NCBI GenBank assembly: GCA_009704065.1
Contig: WLEX01000069.1
Span: 1 to 6,577, forward strand
DNA: 6,577 nt
From: Actinomycetota bacterium
Lineage (GTDB): Bacteria; Actinomycetota; Acidimicrobiia; Acidimicrobiales; Ilumatobacteraceae
Direction: 5' to 3'
Part shown: positions 1 through 6,343 of the stretch, one piece after another
Layout: the number at the start of each line of letters is the position of its first letter
How positions within the stretch are numbered: position 1 is the first letter of the stretch
Program-made: the position numbers and the translations under genes
Notes under the pieces: generated by a model
What the model was told of the DNA's origin: nothing
What the model saw: only the letters and a program-made list of their open reading frames with translations
The model's database searches: none

Positions 1-189
1 AAGAAGCGTTGACTTGCCACATCCCGAAGGTCCGACCACGGTGACGAATTCTCCTGCAGCGACATTTAATGACACTTCCTCAAGGGCTTTGGTTCCATCG
101 GGAAATGTCATAGAGACATTGTCGAAAGAGAGAATTGGCGAAGTTAGTTCAGTGTTGTTACTCACTTCACTCTCCAACACATTCGTCAT
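1..189 (-). CDS. ABC transporter ATP-binding protein, N-terminal part (cut by window edge)
   Basis: This is the start of the ATPase subunit of an ABC transporter, which would power transport from the cytoplasmic face of the membrane. Only the first 63 residues are in the window; the gene continues past base 1. Residues 19-45 give the usual first strands (I-L-S-F-D-N-V-S, then A-L-E-E-V-S-L-N-V), and residues 53-61 are a perfect Walker A motif, GPSGCGKST, with K59 as the phosphate-binding lysine. The run [14 protein letters not shown] is typical of the nitrate/sulfonate/taurine (SsuB/TauB) and pyrimidine-precursor importer class, but the signature and Walker B motifs are outside the window, so the subfamily is tentative. 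The ATG at 189 gives a normal N-terminus; an in-frame ATG at 201 (M-L-F-F-M-T-N) is also possible, and neither has a clear ribosome-binding site. It starts 48 bases after the amidohydrolase stop and is probably the last visible gene of the same operon. Confidence 0.88.
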   Translation of the reverse strand, partial: MTNVLESEVSNNTELTSPILSFDNVSMTFPDGTKALEEVSLNVAAGEFVTVVGPSGCGKSTLL

Positions 190-237
190 GAAGAACAACA
201 TAGGGGATGATGTGGGTCCAGAGGGTCACGGAAATGT

Positions 238-1449
238 TTACTTTCTGTTTCGAAATTGATCATCGATTACGACGCCGCCATATACAACATGTCTGTCGGG
301 GGGGCCCATCGCAATTGATTCTCGAAGCGTAGTCGCTTTTACGGCAACCAAATTTGCCTTCATGCCTACGGCGACCCCTGCGGGCTGATTGAGGATCACT
401 GATGATGCATGTGTTGAGACGAGGGAGTGAGCTACATCTGGGTTCAGATGCGATGCGGTGATGAGGAGTGATGCAATTTCTAAAGGATCTCCGCGACCCA
501 TCAGATTGAAGGGGTCTTGCAAATTATCTGCTCCCGCGGCTACGAGAACCCCTGCTTTGCGCAAAGCTGTGATTGGCGTGATAGCTCGTGGAACGTGTCT
601 ATCGGTGTTACGGCCTTGCAGAAACAAATTTGTTTGCGGAAGTGAAATGACTGAGATCCCAGCCGACGCAACTTTGTCCGAAATGATGCGTATGTCGTTC
701 TCGCTTCGCGTTGATAACGACACGCAGTGGCTTGCCGCTACTTGGTGTTCGATGTTGTCGATCGACATCACTTCAGCCAGATATTCGAGGTCATTCGAAG
801 TGGGGCGCAGGTTTTCGTCCGCATGCAAATCGAGAGGGAGTCCTGTTTCCAAAGCGAGTCCTAGTAAGTAGTCAATTGCTCCGTGGGGGTCTGGGTCGAG
901 ATGTGGACAGCCACCAATCACATCTACACCCGAATCGATTGCATCGCGAGCTAAGGCTCGGTGGTCTGCGCCTTCCATCCCAGAGATTGGCCATTCGAGA
1001 AGCATTGCAATCCTGATGTCCATGAAGTGAGAGCAAGCACTCTTGACCTTCTGAAGGGCGTGGATTGAGGTGAGGCCGGCATCGAGTGTTGTGTCGGCAT
1101 GTGTGCGTATCGCGGTAACACCGTTTCGCGACATGAGCTCCACAGCACGAATTGCTCTTACTATCGTGTCCTCAAGAGTGATTGTGTTGCGAACATCATG
1201 GAGGCCTCGTATGGCACCCATGAGATCTCCGTCAGGATTATGAACACGATCTGCAAGAAATGCCTTATCTAAGTGTGCGTGAGGTTCCACAAATGATGAA
1301 GTGAGCACGTATCCATGAAGATCAAGAGACTCTTTGCACTCTTCTTCGTATGAACCAGAATTACCAATCCAGACGATTGTGTCTCCACTGATTGCGACAT
1401 CGACAATGGAATTGTCTGCAAGCGTTGCTGATCGTAAGAGGAGCGACAC
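238..1449 (-). CDS. Cytosine-deaminase-like metal-dependent amidohydrolase
   Basis: This 403-residue cytoplasmic enzyme belongs to the amidohydrolase superfamily, CodA/AtzC branch, whose members remove amino or amine groups from pyrimidines, triazines and similar rings. The metal site is complete: H57-A-H59 in V-E-P-H-A-H-L-D-K, H209 in L-H-A-D-E with E212 matching the CodA catalytic glutamate, H241 in A-A-S-H, and D308 in G-A-D-N-L-Q-D-P-F matching CodA D313. The small N-terminal beta domain (residues 1-50) and the C-terminal return strands are present, so the protein is full length; AtzC is also about 403 residues. The CodA segment F-P-Q-E-G, whose glutamine (Q156) binds cytosine, is W153-P-I-S-G here, and CodA D314 is N309. 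The substrate is therefore probably not cytosine. The start is GTG, 5 bases after the flavin oxidoreductase stop and without a Shine-Dalgarno sequence, which suggests translational coupling. The family call is firm; the substrate is unknown. Confidence 0.92.
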   Translation of the reverse strand: MSLLLRSATLADNSIVDVAISGDTIVWIGNSGSYEEECKESLDLHGYVLTSSFVEPHAHLDKAFLADRVHNPDGDLMGAIRGLHDVRNTITLEDTIVRAIRAVELMSRNGVTAIRTHADTTLDAGLTSIHALQKVKSACSHFMDIRIAMLLEWPISGMEGADHRALARDAIDSGVDVIGGCPHLDPDPHGAIDYLLGLALETGLPLDLHADENLRPTSNDLEYLAEVMSIDNIEHQVAASHCVSLSTRSENDIRIISDKVASAGISVISLPQTNLFLQGRNTDRHVPRAITPITALRKAGVLVAAGADNLQDPFNLMGRGDPLEIASLLITASHLNPDVAHSLVSTHASSVILNQPAGVAVGMKANLVAVKATTLRESIAMGPPDRHVVYGGVVIDDQFRNRK

Positions 1450-1454
1450 GTGCT

Positions 1455-2648
1455 CTACACAAGTGGTGTCAAGTTAGGCAAAGGACGTCGATCCATTGAC
1501 TCGCCGAGTTGCGGCATGACTTCTTCAGCCACGAGATGCATTTGCTCGTTCATCTCTTCACGGGAAATTCCGGGGAAATCAAAGAAGATACAAAGATGCT
1601 TTAGATCGAGAAGATCGCGCCAATAACCGATTGTGTCTACAACGTCGGCGACTGAGCCGATTGCTTGAATTTTTTGGTCAATAGATTCTTGAACAGTGGG
1701 GCAATAGTCGAAAGGAACTTTCGAACCATCGGGCAATCGATAGCTAGAGAATCGACCGTACGGTGCAAGGAATTTACAAAATTCATCGTGTCCTGGAGCG
1801 CCGCGCTTCATAGCTGCTTCACGTGTTTTGCCCACATGAATATTGAGAACAAATGCTCTGTCTTCTCCGGGACCAACTGGTGAACCAATCTCTTCACGAA
1901 TCTCGGCGTAACGATCCCATTTTTGCTTTTGGCTATCGGCGTTTTGCAGCCAGTAAATGGCTTTGTGACCAACGCGGGGAACGTACTCAATTGTCTCGGG
2001 CGATGTCACCGGTTGGTAAATATCAACGGTTCTTTCTGGGCGCGGAATCAGAGTGAGGTCATCAACGTAGGAGCCCCGGTCGGGAATGTCATCAGGTGGG
2101 AAAGCGAAATGCTTTCCTTTGAAGCTGAAACGTTCGTTATTCCATGCACGCTTGATTACTTCCATCGATTCTTCAAAAATCTCGCGGTTCATCTTGTCGT
2201 GCTCTCCCGACATAGCGTTGTCACCCGAGGCCACAACAGTGCCAAGCGACCACGCTTCACGCGGCACGGTTCCGCGACCGACTCCGAACTCCATTCGTCC
2301 GCCGGTGATTATGTCGGCAATCGCAAAATCCTCTGCGAGACGTAAAGGATGCCACTGAGGAACGACATTGAACATTTGCCCAAGACGCAATTGTTTCGTT
2401 TGCGAGGCGAGGTGTTGACCAAACATAATGAGGTTTGGCAGAACTTCATAGCCCTCGAACTGAAAGTGGTGTTCGGTGAGCCACATGGTGTCGTAGCCAA
2501 GAGAATCTGCAGTACGTGCCCACTCCACCAAATTTCTGTAGCACTCGATTACTGCGTTGTTGTCGTAACGCCGTGCCGTTGGCGCAATCGAAGGATCGCC
2601 AGCATCGGGCATGGGGACGGTACAAAAAAAGTTCGTGTCAACGCGCAT
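1455..2648 (-). CDS. LLM-family (luciferase-like) flavin-dependent oxidoreductase
   Basis: A 397-residue protein of the bacterial luciferase-like TIM-barrel family (Pfam PF00296 type). These enzymes use FMNH2 with oxygen, or F420, to oxidise small organic substrates in the cytoplasm. Supporting segments are residues 56-62 (W-L-T-E-H-H-F, the conserved strand with the active-site histidines), P-N-L-I at 71-74, W-H-P-L-R-L-A-E-D at 99-107, G-G-R-M-E-F-G-V-G-R-G at 116-126, and a C-terminal G-S-V-A-D-V-V-D-T-I helix (331-340) like the usual G-T-P-E-E-V. Length is at the upper end for the family. The N-terminus does not look like the pyrimidine oxygenase RutA, despite the neighbouring CodA-like gene. 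The ATG at 2648 overlaps the stop of a 12-codon frame (see findings); no other start lies in frame in the spacer and no Shine-Dalgarno sequence is visible. FMN versus F420 use cannot be decided by eye. Confidence 0.92.
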   Translation of the reverse strand: MRVDTNFFCTVPMPDAGDPSIAPTARRYDNNAVIECYRNLVEWARTADSLGYDTMWLTEHHFQFEGYEVLPNLIMFGQHLASQTKQLRLGQMFNVVPQWHPLRLAEDFAIADIITGGRMEFGVGRGTVPREAWSLGTVVASGDNAMSGEHDKMNREIFEESMEVIKRAWNNERFSFKGKHFAFPPDDIPDRGSYVDDLTLIPRPERTVDIYQPVTSPETIEYVPRVGHKAIYWLQNADSQKQKWDRYAEIREEIGSPVGPGEDRAFVLNIHVGKTREAAMKRGAPGHDEFCKFLAPYGRFSSYRLPDGSKVPFDYCPTVQESIDQKIQAIGSVADVVDTIGYWRDLLDLKHLCIFFDFPGISREEMNEQMHLVAEEVMPQLGESMDRRPLPNLTPLV

Positions 2649-2672
2649 TAGAAAACCGTAGCCGACACCAAC

Positions 2673-2763
2673 TGTCTCGGTGTCATGGCGGTTGTTAACA
2701 AGTTGTTAAGCGATTACCAAATGTGTCGTTCTGTAAATACGCGTCTGAGTGTCTCGGTGTCAT
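2673..2763. repeat. 14-bp exact direct repeat, one copy in the spacer and one in the phosphodiesterase 3' end
   Basis: TGTCTCGGTGTCAT occurs at 2673-2686, in the spacer before the flavin oxidoreductase, and again at 2750-2763, where its complement encodes part of the D-D-T-E-T stretch of the phosphodiesterase. The copies are 77 bases apart. A small tandem duplication followed by decay is one explanation; chance is another. Confidence 0.5.
2691..2709. repeat. Two GTTGTTAA copies 11 bp apart
   Basis: GTTGTTAA is at 2691-2698 and again at 2702-2709, one helical turn apart, between the phosphodiesterase stop and the flavin oxidoreductase start. The spacing would fit a site for a dimeric regulator on one face of the DNA, but no promoter is evident, so this is a description rather than an assigned operator. 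Confidence 0.35.
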
Positions 2764-3475
2764 CGGTCATAATGCCATCAACTCCCATATCGAGGAGACG
2801 CGACATTTCAATTGGGTCATCAATGGTCCATACGTGTACCTGGAGGCCCCATTTCTTCGCCAAAGCTATGGAGGAGGGCGTCACCACAGGAATGGGGCCT
2901 TGCTTCACGGGTATCTGGGCTGCCAGTGCTTCGCGGGGTGCAGACAAAGGCAGGTGAAGAGATGCCGCTAGAACGAATCGAGTTACTTCACGAGGACCCA
3001 TAGAGGTGCACACGGCAGCACCAAATGCAGCGCGAATCTTGGAGAGGCGATCATCGCTAAAACTGCCAATACATATTCGATCGAGCGAATTTGTTCTTTT
3101 GACGGCGTCAATAAGTGGCTGCAGGGCCGAATCCGCTTTGCAATCGATATTCACACGAAGCTGCGGCCACGAGCCAAGGATGTCTTCGAGGAGAGGAATG
3201 GGGTCGGTGCCTTCTACGCGAGCCTGTGACAACACTGAATACGGCGTGGATTGAATTGTTACGTCCTGGCCGCAGGTCCTCTTCAGGTTTGTGTCGTGAA
3301 AAGCAAGGAGGACTCCGTCGCTACTTGCATGCACATCTGTCTCCACATATTGATATCCAAGAGAGACAGCATTCTCAAAGGAACGGAGTGAGTTTTCAGG
3401 AGCTGTGGATGTCCCGCCACGATGGGCAAACGCTATTGGACCTTCGTGTTCCAGGTATGGGTGCCGCGCCATCAT
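2714..3475 (-). CDS. Glycerophosphodiester phosphodiesterase (cytoplasmic, UgpQ-like)
   Basis: This enzyme hydrolyses glycerophosphodiesters, such as the head groups left after phospholipid deacylation, to glycerol 3-phosphate and an alcohol. With the start at 3475 it has 253 residues, normal for a cytoplasmic member, and no signal peptide. The signature is intact: H18-R19-G-G, P-E27-N-S, E45-T-D47 and F-H60-D, giving the two catalytic histidines and the metal-binding acids. N-I-D-C-K at 109-113 replaces the more usual N-I-E-x-K, so a metal-binding glutamate is aspartate. The C-terminal W216-T-I-D-D-P and G-V-D-G-I-M-T-D blocks complete the barrel. The frame is open up to a further ATG at 3586, but those 37 residues lie antiparallel to nothing in the family and fully inside the ligase gene. 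The ATG at 3475 overlaps the ligase stop as TGATGATG, so 3475 (or 3472) is preferred. A biological partner of the ligase is implied, which is an unusual pairing. Confidence 0.93.
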   Translation of the reverse strand: MMARHPYLEHEGPIAFAHRGGTSTAPENSLRSFENAVSLGYQYVETDVHASSDGVLLAFHDTNLKRTCGQDVTIQSTPYSVLSQARVEGTDPIPLLEDILGSWPQLRVNIDCKADSALQPLIDAVKRTNSLDRICIGSFSDDRLSKIRAAFGAAVCTSMGPREVTRFVLAASLHLPLSAPREALAAQIPVKQGPIPVVTPSSIALAKKWGLQVHVWTIDDPIEMSRLLDMGVDGIMTDDTETLRRVFTERHIW

Positions 3476-3477
3476 CA
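3473..3477 (-). promoter_or_regulatory. TGATG stop/start overlap, ligase to phosphodiesterase
   Basis: Read on the minus strand, the ligase stop TGA (3477-3475) shares its A with the phosphodiesterase ATG (3475-3473), and a second in-frame ATG follows at once. This arrangement is the classic signature of translational coupling by re-initiation and fixes the downstream start. No separate Shine-Dalgarno sequence is seen. Confidence 0.75.
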
Positions 3478-5031
3478 GATTGCGCGACCAGCTGCTTTCC
3501 AATATTCGTCTTTCAACAGACGCTTGTACAACTTGCCAGTTGGATGTCGAGGTAGTTCTTCTCGGAAATCGACGCTGCGTGGACATTTAATGTCAGCAAG
3601 GTGAGTCTTGCAGTAGGCAATAAGTTCCTTTGAAAGAGCATCAGCTTCTTCAGGGTTCGTCGGCATGGCAACGGGCTGCACGACTGCCTTTACTTCCTCG
3701 CCAAAATCATCGTTGGGAACTCCGAAGACAGCTATGTCAACTACCTTCGGATGGTTAACAAGAACATTCTCAGCCTCTTGCGGATAGATGTTGACTCCAC
3801 CTGAAATAATCATGAAAGCTTTGCGGTCGGTGAGATACAGGAAATTATCTTCGTCGAGATATCCGACGTCTCCAAGTGTTGACCAACCGCGACCTTTCGG
3901 GTCACGTGATGCTTTGGTTTTTTCAGGATCGTTGTGATATTCGAAACTTGCGCTTCCTTCAAAGAACACAGTTCCAGATTCGTTGACAGGAAGTTCTTCT
4001 CCATTTTCATCACAGATGTGAACAATTCCTTGGATGGCTGTTCCCACAGTGCCTGGGTGAGCCAACCACATTTCGCTGTTGCAATACACAAAGCCGTTAC
4101 CTTCGGTTCCGGCGTAATACTCGTGAATGATTGGTCCCCACCACTCGATCATGGCCTTCTTCGTGGGTGCAGGACACGGCGCTGCTGCATGAATTGCAAC
4201 TTCAAGAGTGGACACGTTGTACTTATTGCGAACAGCCTCATCTAATTTGAGCATGCGAATAAACATGGTGGGAACTAGTTGGGTGTGAGTAATCGAATAC
4301 TTCTCGACGAACTTGAGGTAATCCTCTGCGTCGAAGTGTTCCATGACAACTGTTGTGCCACCGGCAGCATGGACAGACAAATTAAAACGTAACGGTGCTG
4401 CGTGATACAGAGGTGCTGGCGACAAGTACAACATGTCTTCACGAAATTTATATAGACCTACGGTTAGCGCGGTTGCCAGGCCAGCTGCAGTACCAAGCGG
4501 TGTGCCAGGGAAAGGACGTGCAATGCCCTTGGGCATACCTGTTGTTCCGCTCGAGTAGAGCATGTCGGTTCCATCGATCATGTTTTCGAGTGCTGTGGTG
4601 GAGGCAGCTGACACTGTGGACTCGTATGAGTCGTACCCGGGAATCGTTCCATCGAGCATGAGACGAAGATGAACATTGGGGATGTCGTTTGCAATCTCGG
4701 CTGCTTGATCTGATTTATATTTCGATGTAATGAAACCTTTAGCCTGACAATCATTCAGGATGTAAGAAATCTCAGCCTTTGTTAAGCGACTAGAACATGC
4801 GGTGTACACAAGACCGGCGTAATGGCAGCCCCAGATCACCTCGAGATAGCGCTCATGGTTCTCCATACAAATTGCGATGTGGTCACCGGGTTGCAAGCCA
4901 GCCGATCGCAGTACGTTGCTGAGTTGAATCGCCCGCGTGTGTAGTTGTCCGTATGTTGTGATGACCCCGGTGTCGGCCTGGATAATGGCGGGACGGTCGG
5001 GATGGGTGGCGGCATGGAGTCCTGGGTACAT
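3475..5031 (-). CDS. AMP-forming acyl-CoA ligase (FadD/CaiC-like)
   Basis: A 518-residue, full-length member of the ANL superfamily of adenylating enzymes, which join a carboxylic acid to CoA through an acyl-AMP intermediate. The core motifs appear in order: the phosphate-binding loop Y159-S-S-G-T-T-G-M-P-K-G, E304-Y-Y-A-G-T-E at 304-310, L-G-D388-V-G-Y (ribose-binding aspartate) followed by T-D-R403, the hinge G-G-V-N-I-Y-P-Q-E-A-E (411-421), and P-T-G-K500 with the lysine that catalyses adenylation. No signal peptide or membrane segment is seen. The N-terminus (M-Y-P-G-L-H-A-A-T-H-P-D-R-P-A) fits CoA ligases of the crotonobetaine/carnitine or long-chain type, but the acid cannot be named. 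It is the first gene of the minus-strand operon and overlaps the phosphodiesterase start by one base. The start is forced: an in-frame TAG lies 12 bases upstream and the codons between are not starts. Confidence 0.95.
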   Translation of the reverse strand: MYPGLHAATHPDRPAIIQADTGVITTYGQLHTRAIQLSNVLRSAGLQPGDHIAICMENHERYLEVIWGCHYAGLVYTACSSRLTKAEISYILNDCQAKGFITSKYKSDQAAEIANDIPNVHLRLMLDGTIPGYDSYESTVSAASTTALENMIDGTDMLYSSGTTGMPKGIARPFPGTPLGTAAGLATALTVGLYKFREDMLYLSPAPLYHAAPLRFNLSVHAAGGTTVVMEHFDAEDYLKFVEKYSITHTQLVPTMFIRMLKLDEAVRNKYNVSTLEVAIHAAAPCPAPTKKAMIEWWGPIIHEYYAGTEGNGFVYCNSEMWLAHPGTVGTAIQGIVHICDENGEELPVNESGTVFFEGSASFEYHNDPEKTKASRDPKGRGWSTLGDVGYLDEDNFLYLTDRKAFMIISGGVNIYPQEAENVLVNHPKVVDIAVFGVPNDDFGEEVKAVVQPVAMPTNPEEADALSKELIAYCKTHLADIKCPRSVDFREELPRHPTGKLYKRLLKDEYWKAAGRAI

Positions 5032-5037
5032 ACAACA

Positions 5038-5043
5038 AAACTA
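5038..5043 (-). promoter_or_regulatory. Candidate -10 box for a leaderless ligase transcript
   Basis: On the minus strand TAGTTT ends 6 bases before the ligase ATG and matches the TANNNT pattern of actinobacterial -10 elements. Its position would put the transcription start at or next to the A of the ATG. The lack of any Shine-Dalgarno sequence supports a leaderless message. No convincing -35 is seen. Confidence 0.4.
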
Positions 5044-5126
5044 ACGAATGACGGCGGTCACAAGGGAGTCCGCGCTTGGTTCGTGTCCCAATGGAATTGA
5101 GGATTAGGTTTTAGGAGTCGTCCAGT

Positions 5127-5134
5127 AAGGGGAA
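5127..5134 (+). promoter_or_regulatory. Ribosome-binding site of the acyl-CoA dehydrogenase
   Basis: AAGGGGAA lies 3 bases before the ATG at 5138, with its GGGG core about 4-5 bases away. It is a good purine-rich match to the 16S rRNA end, decides the start, and contrasts with the absence of such a site before every minus-strand gene in the window. Confidence 0.7.
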
Positions 5135-5137
5135 ACC

Positions 5138-6340
5138 ATGAGCGTTATAGAAGACACCAGCATTTCGGAAGCCCAAGTTCTGCGTATGGCAGAAGAACTC
5201 GTACGAGATTTTCCGCCTTCAAAGACGTCGGTCGTTGATTTTCTTGGAGCTCAGTTCGACAGAGGCTTGGCGTGGGTCCATTTTCCCGTTGGATTTGGTG
5301 GACTTGGAATATCGCCGAAGTTGCAAAAAGTCGTGAACGAGTGTGTGTTTGCTGCAGGTGCACCCAATGCGATGTATCGCAATCCGATCGGTCACGGCAT
5401 GTGTGGACCAACCGTTGTTGAGTGGGGCAGTGAAGCGCAAAAGAAGCGTTACCTTCGTCCGCTCTTTACCGGTGAAGAAGTGTGGTGTCAGTTGTTCTCC
5501 GAGCCAGGTTCTGGATCAGACTTCGCTGGTTTGTCATCCAAGGGTGAAAAAGATGGCGACGAGTGGATTGCCAATGGTCAAAAAGTGTGGACCACCCTTG
5601 CTCATCTGTCGCGTTTTGGCCTTTTAGTTGTGCGTACTGATGCAGATGCTGTGAAGCATGCTGGTCTCACAGCATTTGTGGTTGACATGCAAGCTCCCGG
5701 AGTTGAAATTCGTCCCTTGCGTCAAATGACAGGTGAAGCCGAATTCAACGAGGTCTATTTCACTGATGTTCGTATTCCCGAAGCTGAAATGTTGGGTAAT
5801 CCAGGTGATGGTTGGCGTGTCAGTCTCACAACATTAATGAACGAGCGCGTATCAATTGGTGGAGCGATTCCTCAAAAAGGTTCAGGATCCATCTCGCAAG
5901 CTGTGGCTGCATGGAAAGCACTTCCTGCTGACCAAAAAGAAAAATCAACTCTCGACGAATTGATGACATTGTGGATTCGTGCTGAAGTACACCGTCTTAC
6001 CAACATTCGTGCTAATGCAAATCGTCGCATGGGTGCACCTGGACCCGAAGGTTCGATCGGCAAAATGGAAAGTGCCAATCTCAACAAAGATGTGTACGCC
6101 TTCACTATTGGACTCATGGGAGCCGAAGGCATGTTGTACGGTTCGTACGAAATGATTCGACCAGAAACTGCAATGAGTTTCGATGGTGTTCAAAAAGCTT
6201 TCTTGCGCTCGCGTGCCAACTCAATCGAAGGTGGCACAACAGAAGTGATGAAAAACATTCTTGGCGAGCGAATCCTTGGATTGCCAGGCGATGTGCGTGT
6301 TGATCGTGAAGTGGCGTGGAATAAAGTTCCACGTAACTAA
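5138..6340 (+). CDS. Acyl-CoA dehydrogenase family protein
   Basis: A 400-residue flavoenzyme that would introduce a double bond into an acyl-CoA using FAD, passing electrons to electron-transferring flavoprotein. All three domains are present: the N-terminal helical part with G-F-G-G-L-G (52-57); the middle beta domain with C117-Q-L-F-S-E-P-G-S-G-S-D-F-A (FAD contact) and W143-I-A-N-G-Q-K-V-W-T; and the C-terminal helical domain ending S362-I-E-G-G-T-T-E-V-M-K-N-I-L-G-E-R. Aligning G-G-T with the Y-E-G-T of medium-chain dehydrogenase puts Gly365 where the usual catalytic glutamate sits. E236 in N-E-R-V-S-I-G-G matches the alternative base position of isovaleryl-CoA dehydrogenase, so activity is likely retained, perhaps on branched or bulky acyl-CoAs. 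Similar C-termini occur in mycobacterial FadE proteins. It is transcribed divergently from the CoA ligase, which could supply its substrate. The substrate is unknown. Confidence 0.95.
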   Translation: MSVIEDTSISEAQVLRMAEELVRDFPPSKTSVVDFLGAQFDRGLAWVHFPVGFGGLGISPKLQKVVNECVFAAGAPNAMYRNPIGHGMCGPTVVEWGSEAQKKRYLRPLFTGEEVWCQLFSEPGSGSDFAGLSSKGEKDGDEWIANGQKVWTTLAHLSRFGLLVVRTDADAVKHAGLTAFVVDMQAPGVEIRPLRQMTGEAEFNEVYFTDVRIPEAEMLGNPGDGWRVSLTTLMNERVSIGGAIPQKGSGSISQAVAAWKALPADQKEKSTLDELMTLWIRAEVHRLTNIRANANRRMGAPGPEGSIGKMESANLNKDVYAFTIGLMGAEGMLYGSYEMIRPETAMSFDGVQKAFLRSRANSIEGGTTEVMKNILGERILGLPGDVRVDREVAWNKVPRN

Positions 6341-6343
6341 AAA

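Larger units (their letters stand above)
5032..5137. promoter_or_regulatory. Divergent intergenic region between ligase operon and acyl-CoA dehydrogenase
   Basis: These 106 bases must hold the promoters for both directions. Short inverted repeats are nested here: TGAC-N4-GTCA (5049-5060), ACGAA (5044-5048) with TTCGT (5080-5084), and CAAG (5061-5064) with CTTG (5075-5078). On the plus strand TTAGG is repeated at 5104 and 5111, and TAGGTT (5105-5110) is a weak -10-like hexamer without a good -35. A shared regulator acting here is plausible but not shown. Confidence 0.5.

Noticed and set aside
458..1016. Plus-strand open frames of 137 and 101 codons inside the amidohydrolase region
   Set aside because: They lie antisense to a gene with a complete family signature and show no recognisable domain or ribosome-binding site.
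238..1449. Naming the amidohydrolase codA
   Set aside because: The metal site matches, but the cytosine-binding glutamine is missing and the context is not that of a codBA operon, so a gene symbol would overstate the case.
1455..2648. RutA, the pyrimidine oxygenase, suggested by the adjacent CodA-like gene
   Set aside because: The N-terminus and length do not look like RutA, and none of the other Rut genes is present in the window.
1665..2651. Several plus-strand frames, the longest 140 codons at 1923-2345, opposite the flavin oxidoreductase
   Set aside because: They are shadows of a conserved gene, overlap one another in different frames and resemble no protein I know.
3115..3555. 146-codon plus-strand frame opposite the phosphodiesterase and ligase end
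   Set aside because: The opposite strand encodes two well-supported enzymes across the whole stretch; the predicted protein has no motif.
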